This document shows, one piece after another, positions 40,694 through 48,453 of a stretch of DNA of 64,000 bases. This stretch comes from Lichenibacterium minor (lineage in GTDB: Bacteria; Pseudomonadota; Alphaproteobacteria; Rhizobiales; Beijerinckiaceae). Both the position numbers and the translations under genes were made by a program. The stretch is from the NCBI RefSeq assembly GCF_004137685.1, contig NZ_QYBB01000023.1, positions 23,269-87,268 on the forward strand, given 5' to 3'. Every line of letters starts with the position of its first letter. Position 1 is the stretch's first letter. The notes under the pieces were generated by a model, which saw only the letters and a list, made by a program, of their open reading frames with translations, did no database searches and was not told the DNA's origin.

Positions 40694-41920
40694 ATGTCCA
40701 AGCTGCGTCTTCCGTGGGCGGTCGGTGCCGCCGTCATGCTGCCGCTCGTCGCCCAGGCGGCGGAGCCGATCAGGATCGGCGTCATCGCGGAGAACTCGGC
40801 GATCAGCGGCATCGCCATCCCCAATGCCGCGCAGGTCGCCGCCGACGAGATCAACGCCGCGGGCGGGGTCGACGGCCGCCGGATCGAGATCGTCGCCTAC
40901 GACGACCACAACTCGGCCGCCGACGCCGTGCGGGCGCTGCAGCGGCTGTCCTCGCAGGACAAGGTGCAGGCCGTCATCGCGTCCTACACCAGCGAGGTCG
41001 CCCTGGCCCTCGAGCCCTGGGCCGGCCGCCTGAAGCTGCCGACCATCACCCCCGGCGCGGCGTCCGACGAGATCACCAAGCGCGTCCACGACGATTATGC
41101 CCACCTGAAATACATGTTCCAGGGCTACCTCGCGTCGACCTTCCTGGCGCAGTCCGTCTGCGATGCGGCGAAGGACCTAATCGTCGACGGCCCTCTGCAC
41201 GTGAAGACCGCGGCCATCTTCTCCGAGGATGCCGCCTGGACCGGGCCGCTCGACGCCGGCTATGCGGCCTGCCTGCCGAAGATCGGCGTGACGCTGCTCG
41301 ACACGATCCGCCTGTCGCCCGACACCACGGACTTCACGCCCATCTTCAACGGGCTGGAAGCCAAGAAGCCCGACGTTCTGATCACCGGCATCAGCCACGT
41401 CGGCGTGCAGCCCACCGTGCAATGGGCCAACCAGCAGGTGCCGATCCCGATGTTCGGCGTCGCCTCGCAGGCGACATCGACCACCTTCTGGAAGGACACC
41501 AACGGCGCCGCCGAAGGCGTGGTGCTGCAGAACATGGCGACGGAATCCGTCCCCACCACGGCCAAGACCGTCCCCTTCGCGCAGAGCTACATCAAGCGCT
41601 ACGGCGTGTCGCCGGCCTACCCGGGCTACACGACCTACGACGCCGTCCACTACATCGCCGACGCGATCCACCGCGCCGGGAGCGACGACCCCGAGAAGCT
41701 GGTCGACGCCCTGCAGAAGACGGACTGGACCGGCACGGTGGGGCAGATCAGGTTCTACGGCGCCGGCGACAGCCACACCAACGGCATGGTCTACGGACCC
41801 GGCACCGTCAGCGGCCTGTTCGTCCAATGGCAGAGCGGCAAGCAGGTCGCCGTGTGGCCGAAGGGCGTGGCCGGCGACGGCAGGCTCGTCTTCCCGGCCT
41901 TCGTCAAGGCGGCGAACTGA
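40694..41920 (+). CDS. Periplasmic binding protein, branched-chain amino acid-type ABC importer
   Basis: 408 residues. The Sec signal peptide ends in AQAA near residue 23, and the mature protein starts EPIRIGVIAENSAISG. The fold is that of the LivJ/LivK leucine-binding family: NAAQVAADEINAAGGVDGR, ILVAYDD-like IEIVAYDDHNSAADAV, VQAVIASYTSEVALALEPWA, KLPTITPGAASDEI, and TTYDAVHYIADAIHRAGS near the C-terminus. Members bind amino acids, amides, urea, aromatic acids and other small carboxylates, so the ligand cannot be fixed. GGGGG lies seven bases before the ATG. First gene of a compact operon with two permeases, one fused ATPase and a DapA-like protein. Confidence 0.9.
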   Translation: MSKLRLPWAVGAAVMLPLVAQAAEPIRIGVIAENSAISGIAIPNAAQVAADEINAAGGVDGRRIEIVAYDDHNSAADAVRALQRLSSQDKVQAVIASYTSEVALALEPWAGRLKLPTITPGAASDEITKRVHDDYAHLKYMFQGYLASTFLAQSVCDAAKDLIVDGPLHVKTAAIFSEDAAWTGPLDAGYAACLPKIGVTLLDTIRLSPDTTDFTPIFNGLEAKKPDVLITGISHVGVQPTVQWANQQVPIPMFGVASQATSTTFWKDTNGAAEGVVLQNMATESVPTTAKTVPFAQSYIKRYGVSPAYPGYTTYDAVHYIADAIHRAGSDDPEKLVDALQKTDWTGTVGQIRFYGAGDSHTNGMVYGPGTVSGLFVQWQSGKQVAVWPKGVAGDGRLVFPAFVKAAN

Positions 41921-41944
41921 GCGCTCGCGCGCCGCGGCCGCCCC

Positions 41945-42814
41945 ATGCTGGGCCTGCAGATCCTCATCGACGGCTTCGCCGTCAGCGCGCTCTACGGGCT
42001 CGGCGCCGTCGGCTTCACGCTGATCTTCGGCGTGTCGGGCGTGCTGAACCTGTCGCACGGCGCCATCATGGTCACGGCCGCCACGGTGGCCTGGGCCCTG
42101 GCCGAGCGGGCCGGCGCCTACGGCGGCGCGCTGGGCGGGTTGGCGTCGGCGTTCCTCCTGTCGTTCGTGACCTATTTCGCCGTGGTGCGGCCCATCCAGC
42201 GCTCGCGCTCGATCCCGTCCGAGGAGACCGAGATCTTCGTGCTCACCGGCACGCTGCTGTGGGGCATCATGATCCAGGTCGCCATCGCCTACCTGGCCAC
42301 GACCAGCCCCCACACGGTGCGCCCGCTGATCTCCGGCGTGACCGTCATCGGCGGGGTCCGCACGCCGACGAACGAGATCCTCACCGCCGCCCTGTGCTGG
42401 GCCGCCATCGGCGCCCTGACGCTGCTGATCGAGCGCACCCGGGCCGGCAAGGCGTTGCTCGCCGCCTCGGTCAACCCGCGCGGGCTGACGCTGCTCGGCT
42501 TCGAGCTGGAGCGGGTCCACCTGCTGGTCTGGGCCATCTACGGCGTGCTCGTCGGGGTCGCGGGCGTGCTGCTCGGCGCCTTCCTGGGCGCGTCGTCGGA
42601 CAACGTCGGCACCCTGACTGCCAGCGCCTTCTCGATCGTGGTGCTGGGCGGGCTCGGGTCCGTGCCGGGGTCGCTGCTGGCCGCCTATTGCATCGGCTAC
42701 CTCGAAACGCTGACGGCCTACCTGGTGTCGCCGTCGCTGCGCAACATCCCGGCGCTGATCCTGCTCGTGGCCGTCGTGTGGGCGCGGCCGCAGGGCTTCC
42801 TGGGGAGGCGGTGA
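41945..42814 (+). CDS. Branched-chain amino acid-type ABC permease (LivH family)
   Basis: 289 residues with eight or so hydrophobic segments. The N-terminal ILIDGFAVSALYGLGAVGFTLIFGVSGVLNLSHGA is the classic LivH opening. The EAA-like region includes RAGKALLAASVNPRGLTLLGF, and the C-terminus contains SAFSIVVLGGLGSVPGSLLAAYCIGYLETL. It forms half of the translocation channel with the LivM-type protein that begins one base after its stop. Ribosome site before the ATG is weak, suggesting coupling with the binding-protein gene 24 bases upstream. Confidence 0.92.
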   Translation: MLGLQILIDGFAVSALYGLGAVGFTLIFGVSGVLNLSHGAIMVTAATVAWALAERAGAYGGALGGLASAFLLSFVTYFAVVRPIQRSRSIPSEETEIFVLTGTLLWGIMIQVAIAYLATTSPHTVRPLISGVTVIGGVRTPTNEILTAALCWAAIGALTLLIERTRAGKALLAASVNPRGLTLLGFELERVHLLVWAIYGVLVGVAGVLLGAFLGASSDNVGTLTASAFSIVVLGGLGSVPGSLLAAYCIGYLETLTAYLVSPSLRNIPALILLVAVVWARPQGFLGRR

Positions 42815-42815
42815 C

Positions 42816-43742
42816 GTGGGATCCTTGCTTCGCTCGCGCCTGTTCTGGGGCAGCCTCGCCGGCTTGGCTCTCGCCGCCGCCTTTCCACTCGTCGGCGGCC
42901 CCTACACCATCGGCGTGCTCATCCCGGCCTTCTACTTCGCCGTCTTCGCCATGAGCTGGGACCTGCTGTTCGGCTTCGCCGGCGAAGTCAACTTCGGGCC
43001 GACCTTCCTCATCGGCCTGGGCGCCTACGGGGCCGGCATCGTGGACGCGCGCTACGGGCTCGGCGTCCCGCTGTCGGTCGCCTTCGGCACCGCCCTGGCG
43101 GTGGCCGGCGGCGTCGCCCTGGCGTTGCCCGCGCTGCGGCTGTCCGGCCCGTACTTCGGCCTCGTCACGCTGGTCGCGGTGCTCCTGCTCCAGCAGATGG
43201 TCACGGTCTTCGCCGATGTGTCGGGCGGCGAGATCGGGCTGTCGCTGCCCGACGTGCTCTCGATCGACGACGCCACCAACTATTACTTCGCGCTGGGCTT
43301 CATGGCGCTGAGCGGCGCCGCGCTGTTCGCCCTGTCGCGCTCGCCGGCCGGGCTCATCCTTCAGGCCTGCGGGCAGGACCCCGTGGAAGCGCAGGCGCTC
43401 GGCTTCAACGTGGCCAAGCACAAGCTCGCCGCCTTCGTGGTGTCGGCCTTCTTCTCCGGCCTCGCCGGGGCGCTGCTGGTCTTCTACTACGGCACCGCGT
43501 CACCCGGGACCTTCATCGACATCGCCGTGGGGGTGCAGATCATCATCGCTGCGGTGCTGGGCGGCCGGCGGACCATCGTGGGCGCCGTGCTCGGCGCGGT
43601 GTTCCTCGTCGTCGCCGGCGAGGTCCTGAGGCCGCTCGGGCAGATGTCCACCTTCGCCGTGTCGGCCGTGGCCCTCGCCGTCATCCTGCTGGCGCCGGCC
43701 GGGTTCCTGGGCACGCTGCTTTTCCGCCGGGGAGCGGCATGA
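42816..43742 (+). CDS. Branched-chain amino acid-type ABC permease (LivM family)
   Basis: 308 residues, about nine membrane segments, from a GTG with GGAGG seven bases upstream. Family landmarks are YFAVFAMSWDLLFGFAGEVNFG, LPALRLSGPYFGLVTLVAVLLLQ, the cytoplasmic docking segment QDPVEAQALGFNVAKHKLAAFVVSAFFSGLAGAL and VGVQIIIAAVLGGRRTIVGAVLGA. Partner of the LivH-type permease. Its stop overlaps the start of the fused ATPase gene as ATGA. Transported compound unknown. Confidence 0.92.
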   Translation: MGSLLRSRLFWGSLAGLALAAAFPLVGGPYTIGVLIPAFYFAVFAMSWDLLFGFAGEVNFGPTFLIGLGAYGAGIVDARYGLGVPLSVAFGTALAVAGGVALALPALRLSGPYFGLVTLVAVLLLQQMVTVFADVSGGEIGLSLPDVLSIDDATNYYFALGFMALSGAALFALSRSPAGLILQACGQDPVEAQALGFNVAKHKLAAFVVSAFFSGLAGALLVFYYGTASPGTFIDIAVGVQIIIAAVLGGRRTIVGAVLGAVFLVVAGEVLRPLGQMSTFAVSAVALAVILLAPAGFLGTLLFRRGAA

Positions 43743-45250
43743 CGCTGAAGCTCGTCGACCCGCGCCGGGCCGCCCCGGTCGCCGTCCCGCCCATGCTCGA
43801 GGTCGAGGGGCTGACCAAGCGCTTCGGCGGCCTGGTCGCCGTAAAGGAGATGCGGCTCGCGATCCGCCCGGGCGAGATCGTGGGACTGATCGGTCCCAAC
43901 GGGTCCGGCAAGTCCACCGTGATGAAGCTCGTCATGGGCATCCTGCGCCCCAACGCCGGCCGCGTCTCGGTCGACGGCGTCGACGTCGCGGGATGGCCGA
44001 GCCACCGGGTGGCGCGCCACGGCGTGGGCCTGGTGTTCCAGCATTCGCGCCCGCTCCACCGCCAAACGGTGGGCGAGAACATCGTGCTGGCGCTGCTGCC
44101 CGATTCGCTGCTGAGGCTGGTCGCCGATCCGCAGGTCGAGCGCCGCGCCCGCGCCATCGCGGAGCGGGTGGGGCTCGGCGCCGTGTTCGACCGCCGTCCC
44201 GCCACGCTGCCCTTCGCCGACCTCCGCCGCCTGGAACTCGCCAAGGCCATCGCCCGCGACCCCAAGGTGGTGCTGGTGGACGAGCCCTTCGCGGGCCTCA
44301 CGGCCGGCGAGGTGAAGGACTTCTCCGCCCTCATCGCCTCGTTCCGGACGGAGAACAAGGCGGTGCTGCTGGTCGACCACAACGTCAAGGGCGTGGCGGC
44401 GCTCGTGGACCGCGCCGTGGCGATGTACCTCGGCGCCTTCGTGGCCGAGGGCTCGGCCGCGCAGGTGATGGCCGACCCCACAGTGCGCGCGGTCTACCTC
44501 GGCGGCGCCGTCCAGGCGTCGGCCCGGCGCGAGCCCAAGGCGAGGACGGCGGGGCCTCCGCTCCTCGCCGTCGAGGGCGTGTCGGTCTTCTATGGCAAGG
44601 CGCAGGCGCTCGACGCGGTCGACCTGCAGGTGCGCGAAGGCGAGTTCGTGTCCGTCGTCGGTCTCAACGGCGCCGGCAAGACGACGCTGTTCAACGCCAT
44701 CTCGGGGCTCGTGCCCCACACGGGGTCGATCACTTTCGGCGGCGCCCCGCTGGCGGGGCTCAGCGCCGCCCGGATCGCGCGGGGCGGCATCGTGCAATGC
44801 CCCGAAACGCGGGAACTGTTCAACACCATGAGCGTGCGCGAGAACCTCGACCTCGGGGGCGCGCACCTGCCGAAGTCCGATCGGGCCCGCCAGCTCGACT
44901 GGCTGCTGGAGCTGTTTCCCATCCTGCGCTCGCGCTCGGCCCAGGCGGCGGGCAAGATGTCGGGCGGCGAGCAGCAGATGCTCGCCATCGCCCGCGCCCT
45001 GATGATGAAGCCCAGGCTGCTCGTCCTCGACGAGCCGACGCTGGGCCTCGCCCCCGTGATCCTGGAACAGCTCGGCCGCGCCCTGGAGGTGCTGCGCACC
45101 ACGACGCCCATCACGGTGCTGCTCGGCGAACAGAACGTCACCTTCGCGCTGCCGCACGCCGACCGCGTCTACGTGCTGGAACATGCCCGCCTGGTGTGGG
45201 AGGGTCCGCCCGCGCGCTTCGCCGAGGAAGCGGGCCGCGCCTACCTGTGA
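43739..45250 (+). CDS. Fused LivG-LivF ATP-binding protein (two ABC domains in one chain)
   Basis: 503 residues containing two complete nucleotide-binding domains, about 18-255 (LivG-like) and 275-500 (LivF-like), joined by a short Arg/Ala linker. Domain 1: Walker A GPNGSGKST, Q-loop VFQHSRP, a signature of the LivG variant LPFADLRRLELAKAIA, Walker B VVLVDEPFAGL, and H-loop LLVDHNVKGV. Domain 2: Walker A GLNGAGKTT, CPETRELF, signature MSGGEQQMLAIARAL, Walker B LLVLDEPTLGL, and an H-loop in which the histidine is replaced (LLGEQNVTFAL), as is usual in LivF. Normally these are separate genes. The fusion fixes the asymmetric ATPase stoichiometry. Start overlaps the LivM stop, with GGGGAG four bases upstream. 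Confidence 0.93.
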   Translation: MTLKLVDPRRAAPVAVPPMLEVEGLTKRFGGLVAVKEMRLAIRPGEIVGLIGPNGSGKSTVMKLVMGILRPNAGRVSVDGVDVAGWPSHRVARHGVGLVFQHSRPLHRQTVGENIVLALLPDSLLRLVADPQVERRARAIAERVGLGAVFDRRPATLPFADLRRLELAKAIARDPKVVLVDEPFAGLTAGEVKDFSALIASFRTENKAVLLVDHNVKGVAALVDRAVAMYLGAFVAEGSAAQVMADPTVRAVYLGGAVQASARREPKARTAGPPLLAVEGVSVFYGKAQALDAVDLQVREGEFVSVVGLNGAGKTTLFNAISGLVPHTGSITFGGAPLAGLSAARIARGGIVQCPETRELFNTMSVRENLDLGGAHLPKSDRARQLDWLLELFPILRSRSAQAAGKMSGGEQQMLAIARALMMKPRLLVLDEPTLGLAPVILEQLGRALEVLRTTTPITVLLGEQNVTFALPHADRVYVLEHARLVWEGPPARFAEEAGRAYL

Positions 45251-45284
45251 CGTCCGGGCGCGCGACGCCGCCCGGAGATTGCAC

Positions 45285-46223
45285 GTGCCGCTCGATCATA
45301 CAGCCCGGGGCGTGTTCCCCATCGCGCCGACCCCGTTCCACGCCGACGGCCGCATCGACCTCGGGTCCGTCGACCGCATGACGGACTTCTACGTCGCGAC
45401 CGGCGCCACCGGCCTGACGGTGCTGGGCGTCATGGGGGAAGCGCCGAAGCTCGATGCCGCCGAAGCGCTGGAGCTCGCGGTGCGGTTCGTCCGCCGCGCC
45501 CCGTCGCTGCCGGTGGTGGTGGGCGTGTCGGCCCCGGGCTTCGCCGCCATGCGGGCGCTGGCCCGCGCTTCCATGGACGCCGGCGCCGCCGGCGTGATGA
45601 TCGCGCCGCCCCACACCCTGCGCACCGACGACCAGGTCGCCGCCTATTACGCCGGGGCCATCGAGGCCGTCGGCGCCGACGTGCCCGTGGTGGTCCAGGA
45701 CTTCCCGCTGACCTTCGGCGTCGTGATGGCGCCGGGCTTGATCCGCCGTATCGTGTCCGACAACCCGTCCGTGGTGATGCTGAAGCACGAGGACTGGCCG
45801 GGCCTGGAGAAGATTTCCGCGCTCCGCGCGTGGCAGGCGGCCGGCGAGATGCGGCCGATCTCGATCCTGTGCGGCAACGGCGGCCTGTTCCTCGACTTCG
45901 AGGTCGAGCGCGGCGCCGATGGCGCCATGACGGGCTACGCCTTTCCGGACATGCTGGTCGACGTGGTGCGGATGGCGGCGGCCGGCGAGCCCGACGCCGC
46001 CCACGACCTGTTCGACGCCCACCTGCCTCTGCTGCGCTACGAGCAGCAGCCGAGCGTCGGCCTCGCGGTGCGCAAATACGTCATGGCGCGACGCGGCATC
46101 ATCGCGTCGGACGCGCAGCGCAAGCCCGCGGTGTCGCTGAGCAAGGCCGCCGTCGCGGAGGTGGAATACCTTCTGGGCCGGCTCGCGAAGGCGGACCCCC
46201 GCGCCGCCGGTCGGATCGGGTAG
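45285..46223 (+). CDS. Divergent dihydrodipicolinate synthase (DapA/NAL) family protein
   Basis: 312 residues from a GTG seven bases after CCGGAG. TIM barrel of the DapA/N-acetylneuraminate lyase superfamily: GVFPIAPTPFHADGRIDLGSVDRMTDFYVATGATGLTVLGVMGE (split here over about residues 8-55) and the Schiff-base lysine in VVMLKHED. Residues that define true DHDPS are changed. The GTTGE loop is GVMGE, losing both threonines, and the YNVP motif with the proton-relay tyrosine is QDFP. It is therefore not lysine-biosynthetic; an aldolase or dehydratase acting on a keto acid is more likely, or a different reaction. It follows the fused ATPase by 34 bases, implying that it processes the imported compound. 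Confidence 0.85.
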   Translation: MPLDHTARGVFPIAPTPFHADGRIDLGSVDRMTDFYVATGATGLTVLGVMGEAPKLDAAEALELAVRFVRRAPSLPVVVGVSAPGFAAMRALARASMDAGAAGVMIAPPHTLRTDDQVAAYYAGAIEAVGADVPVVVQDFPLTFGVVMAPGLIRRIVSDNPSVVMLKHEDWPGLEKISALRAWQAAGEMRPISILCGNGGLFLDFEVERGADGAMTGYAFPDMLVDVVRMAAAGEPDAAHDLFDAHLPLLRYEQQPSVGLAVRKYVMARRGIIASDAQRKPAVSLSKAAVAEVEYLLGRLAKADPRAAGRIG

Positions 46224-46230
46224 GGCTCCG

Positions 46231-46620
46231 GTGATCGAACGCTACAGCGACCATGCCGCCAACGAGCGGACGTTCCTGGCCTGGATCCGCACCGCCATCG
46301 CGGTGGCGGCCTTCGGCTTCCTGGTCGAGAAGTTCGACCTCGTCCTCAAGGCGACGAGCCGGTCGATGGGCGGCAAGGGACCGTCGGAACTCGGGGAGCG
46401 CGTCGCCGACGTCACGGGCCTGCTGGTCATCGCGCTGGCCGGCCTGATGGTGGCGCTGGCGACGGTGCGCTTCCGGCATACGGCGGCCGCCATCGACAGC
46501 CCCGACCGGCACCCCGCCACCGGCGTCCGCCTGGATATCGCCCTGGTGGGGCTGCTGATGCTGTTCGGCGCGGCGCTCTTCGCCTACCTGAGCTATTCCG
46601 TGGTCGACGAGCTGACCTGA
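46231..46620 (+). CDS. DUF202 (YidH-like) membrane protein
   Basis: 129 residues from a GTG seven bases after the DapA-like gene. N-terminal RYSDHAANERTFLAWIRTAIAVAAFGFLVEKFDL is the DUF202 signature, and three transmembrane helices follow (about 18-40, 62-82, 100-122). Function of DUF202/YidH is unknown; members occur widely as small inner-membrane proteins. Probably the last gene of the ABC importer operon by proximity, although a functional link is not evident. Convergent with the AmpG-like gene 13 bases away. Confidence 0.85.
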   Translation: MIERYSDHAANERTFLAWIRTAIAVAAFGFLVEKFDLVLKATSRSMGGKGPSELGERVADVTGLLVIALAGLMVALATVRFRHTAAAIDSPDRHPATGVRLDIALVGLLMLFGAALFAYLSYSVVDELT

Positions 46621-46633
46621 GGACGCCCGCCCG

Positions 46634-47938
46634 TCACGGCACCCCGGCGGGGACCTGCCGGCCCTGCAGCCGCCACACCCACCCGCACAACAGCGCCACC
46701 GGCAGGCCGATCAGCGCCGTGGCGGTGAAGAACCACCCGAAGCCGAGCCCCGCGATGGCGAAGCCCGACGTGCCGGCGACGAGGCTGCCCGGCACGGCGC
46801 AGAGCGAGGACAGAAGGGCGTACTGGCTCGCCGCGAACCCGGTCGAGCTCAACGCCGACATGTAGGTGATGAGCACGATGGCGGCGAAGCTGTAGGCGAA
46901 ATCGTCGAGGCTGACCGCGGTCGCGAACAGCCAGAACTCGCCCCCGCCGTGGTCGCCGTGGAGCGCCAGGATGGCCAGCGCGAGGTGGGACGATGAGGCG
47001 AAGACCGTGCCGAACAGCAGCGTCGCCATCAGGCCGAAGCGCTTCACCGCGAAGGTGGCCGTGAAGGTGCCGGCCAGCGCCACCGGGAACCCGAACAGCT
47101 TGGTCACCGTGGCGATGTCCGAGTTGGAATAGTGCAGCGCCTTGAACAGCGGCACCGCCATGGCGTTCGAGATGTAGCCCGGCATGCGGAAGCCGGCGAC
47201 GAGCAGCAGCGTCGGCCATGCCAGCGGCCCGAGGCGGGCCAGCAGCTCGCGGATCGGCTCCCACAGCGTGCGGGCGAGGTCGAGCGGCGCCGGTTCCGCC
47301 TTCCGTTCGGGCTCGGGCGCCAGGGCGGCCGCCACGAGGCCGGGCGCCATGGCGACGGCCATGAGCAGGTAGGCGGCGCGCCAACCGACGGCGTCGGCGA
47401 GGTAGAGGGCGCCGGCGCCCGCCACGAGGTTGCCGACGCGCCATCCCACCTCGGCCCAGGACGACATCAGCGCCTGCCGCTCGACCGGCGCCGCCGTGAT
47501 GCGCCAACCGTCGATCACCGTGTCGAGCGTCGCCCCCGCGAGGCCGAGCGCCACCGAGAAGCCGACCGTCCAGCCGATGCGGCGGGCCGGGTCGCCGAAG
47601 GCGACGCCGGCGAGCGTCAGCATCACGGCGAGCTGGGCCAGGATGATCCAGCCGCGCCGCCGCCCGATCAGGCGTCCGAGCACCGGCGCGTCGTAGCGGT
47701 CGAGAAAGGGCGCCCACACGAACTTCAGCCGATAGGCGAGGGTCATCTCGCTGAGCAGGCCGATGGTCTCGATCGGCACGCCCGCCTCGCTCAGCCACGC
47801 CGATTGCGTGCCGTAGACGAGGAGCAGCGGCAGGCCCGAGCTGAAGCCCAGGCCCAGCATGGCGCCGAGGCGCCGATCGGCGAAGAGGGCGCGCAGCGGA
47901 GAGGGTGCGCCCGGATCCCGGGTCACGGCTTCGGACAT
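46634..47938 (-). CDS. AmpG-family MFS transporter (muropeptide permease type)
   Basis: 434 residues, about twelve transmembrane helices. Family features are MLGLGFSSGLPLLLVYGTQSAWLSEAGVPIETIGLLS near the N-terminus, YRLKFVWAPFLDRYDAP, GATLDTVIDGWRI (the AxQDxxVDAYRxE region of AmpG), and DDFAYSFAAIVLITYMSALSSTGFAASQYALLSSL in the second half. AmpG imports anhydromuropeptides for cell-wall recycling and, through AmpR, influences beta-lactamase. No ampC, ampR or recycling enzyme is adjacent. The ATG at 47938 has GGGAGGTG six bases upstream; the frame extends 100 codons further but that region is an unrelated pseudogene on the other strand. Confidence 0.87.
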   Translation of the reverse strand: MSEAVTRDPGAPSPLRALFADRRLGAMLGLGFSSGLPLLLVYGTQSAWLSEAGVPIETIGLLSEMTLAYRLKFVWAPFLDRYDAPVLGRLIGRRRGWIILAQLAVMLTLAGVAFGDPARRIGWTVGFSVALGLAGATLDTVIDGWRITAAPVERQALMSSWAEVGWRVGNLVAGAGALYLADAVGWRAAYLLMAVAMAPGLVAAALAPEPERKAEPAPLDLARTLWEPIRELLARLGPLAWPTLLLVAGFRMPGYISNAMAVPLFKALHYSNSDIATVTKLFGFPVALAGTFTATFAVKRFGLMATLLFGTVFASSSHLALAILALHGDHGGGEFWLFATAVSLDDFAYSFAAIVLITYMSALSSTGFAASQYALLSSLCAVPGSLVAGTSGFAIAGLGFGWFFTATALIGLPVALLCGWVWRLQGRQVPAGVP

Positions 47939-48039
47939 CGCGCACACCTCCCGCCGCCGCTCCGGACCGTCGGACAGTATCACGGGCGGGCCGGCATCGA
48001 CTCGCCCCGGGGCAGGGATCGATCCACGCCTCCGTTCGG

Positions 48040-48347
48040 AGCGGCATCGGCGCGTCGCAGGGCATCGGTGCCGGCGCCGTCGAAGGGGTCCGGAGCCAGG
48101 GCTACGCCGTGGTAGCCAACCCGCGTTGCATCGTGGCGGGGACCGACGACTCGGTCGACGACCTCCGCCGCGTCGTCGAGAGCGACCGCGTCCGCGGTGC
48201 GCGACGTCGCGGCGGGCTAGGCACCCGACGGGCCGCACGGGCGAGGTGGAAGGGGGCGTCGAGGAGGTGCTCTACCTCGAGCCTGCCGGCCTCGTCATCG
48301 ACGAAACCATCGACGTCGATGGCGGGCAGCACGTCGGACGATGGTGA
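48040..48347 (+). pseudogene. Remnant of a short-chain dehydrogenase (SDR) gene
   Basis: Two SDR fragments lie close together in different frames. The N-terminal cofactor motif with following strand, GIGASQGIGAGAVEGVRSQG then YAVVANPRCIVAGTD, occupies about 48043-48170. A C-terminal tail, EEVLYLEPAGLVIDETIDVDGG ending QHVGRW and a stop (split about 48262-48347), is in another frame. The tail matches the usual SDR ending (V..FLxSxAxFVTGExLxVDGG). An intact member needs some 750 bases, so about 450 bases of the middle, including the catalytic Ser and YxxxK, are deleted and the reading frame is broken. No start codon or ribosome site remains. Confidence 0.65.
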
Positions 48348-48402
48348 CGCGTGCCTCGGCGCCGCGGCGGCCTCGGGCCCACGGATCGCACGATCCCGAT
48401 CG

Positions 48403-48429
48403 AGAACCCCGCGCGTGGCGCGGGGTTCT
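48403..48429. terminator. Strong hairpin downstream of nrdJ
   Basis: AGAACCCCGCGC, loop GTG, GCGCGGGGTTCT forms a perfect 12-bp stem 25 bases past the nrdJ stop and 56 bases past the SDR remnant. On the plus strand it is followed by GCGTTTC. It is the best hairpin in this region and would end the nrdJ transcript. Confidence 0.7.
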
Positions 48430-48453
48430 GCGTTTCTGGCCGGCGCGAGCCGA

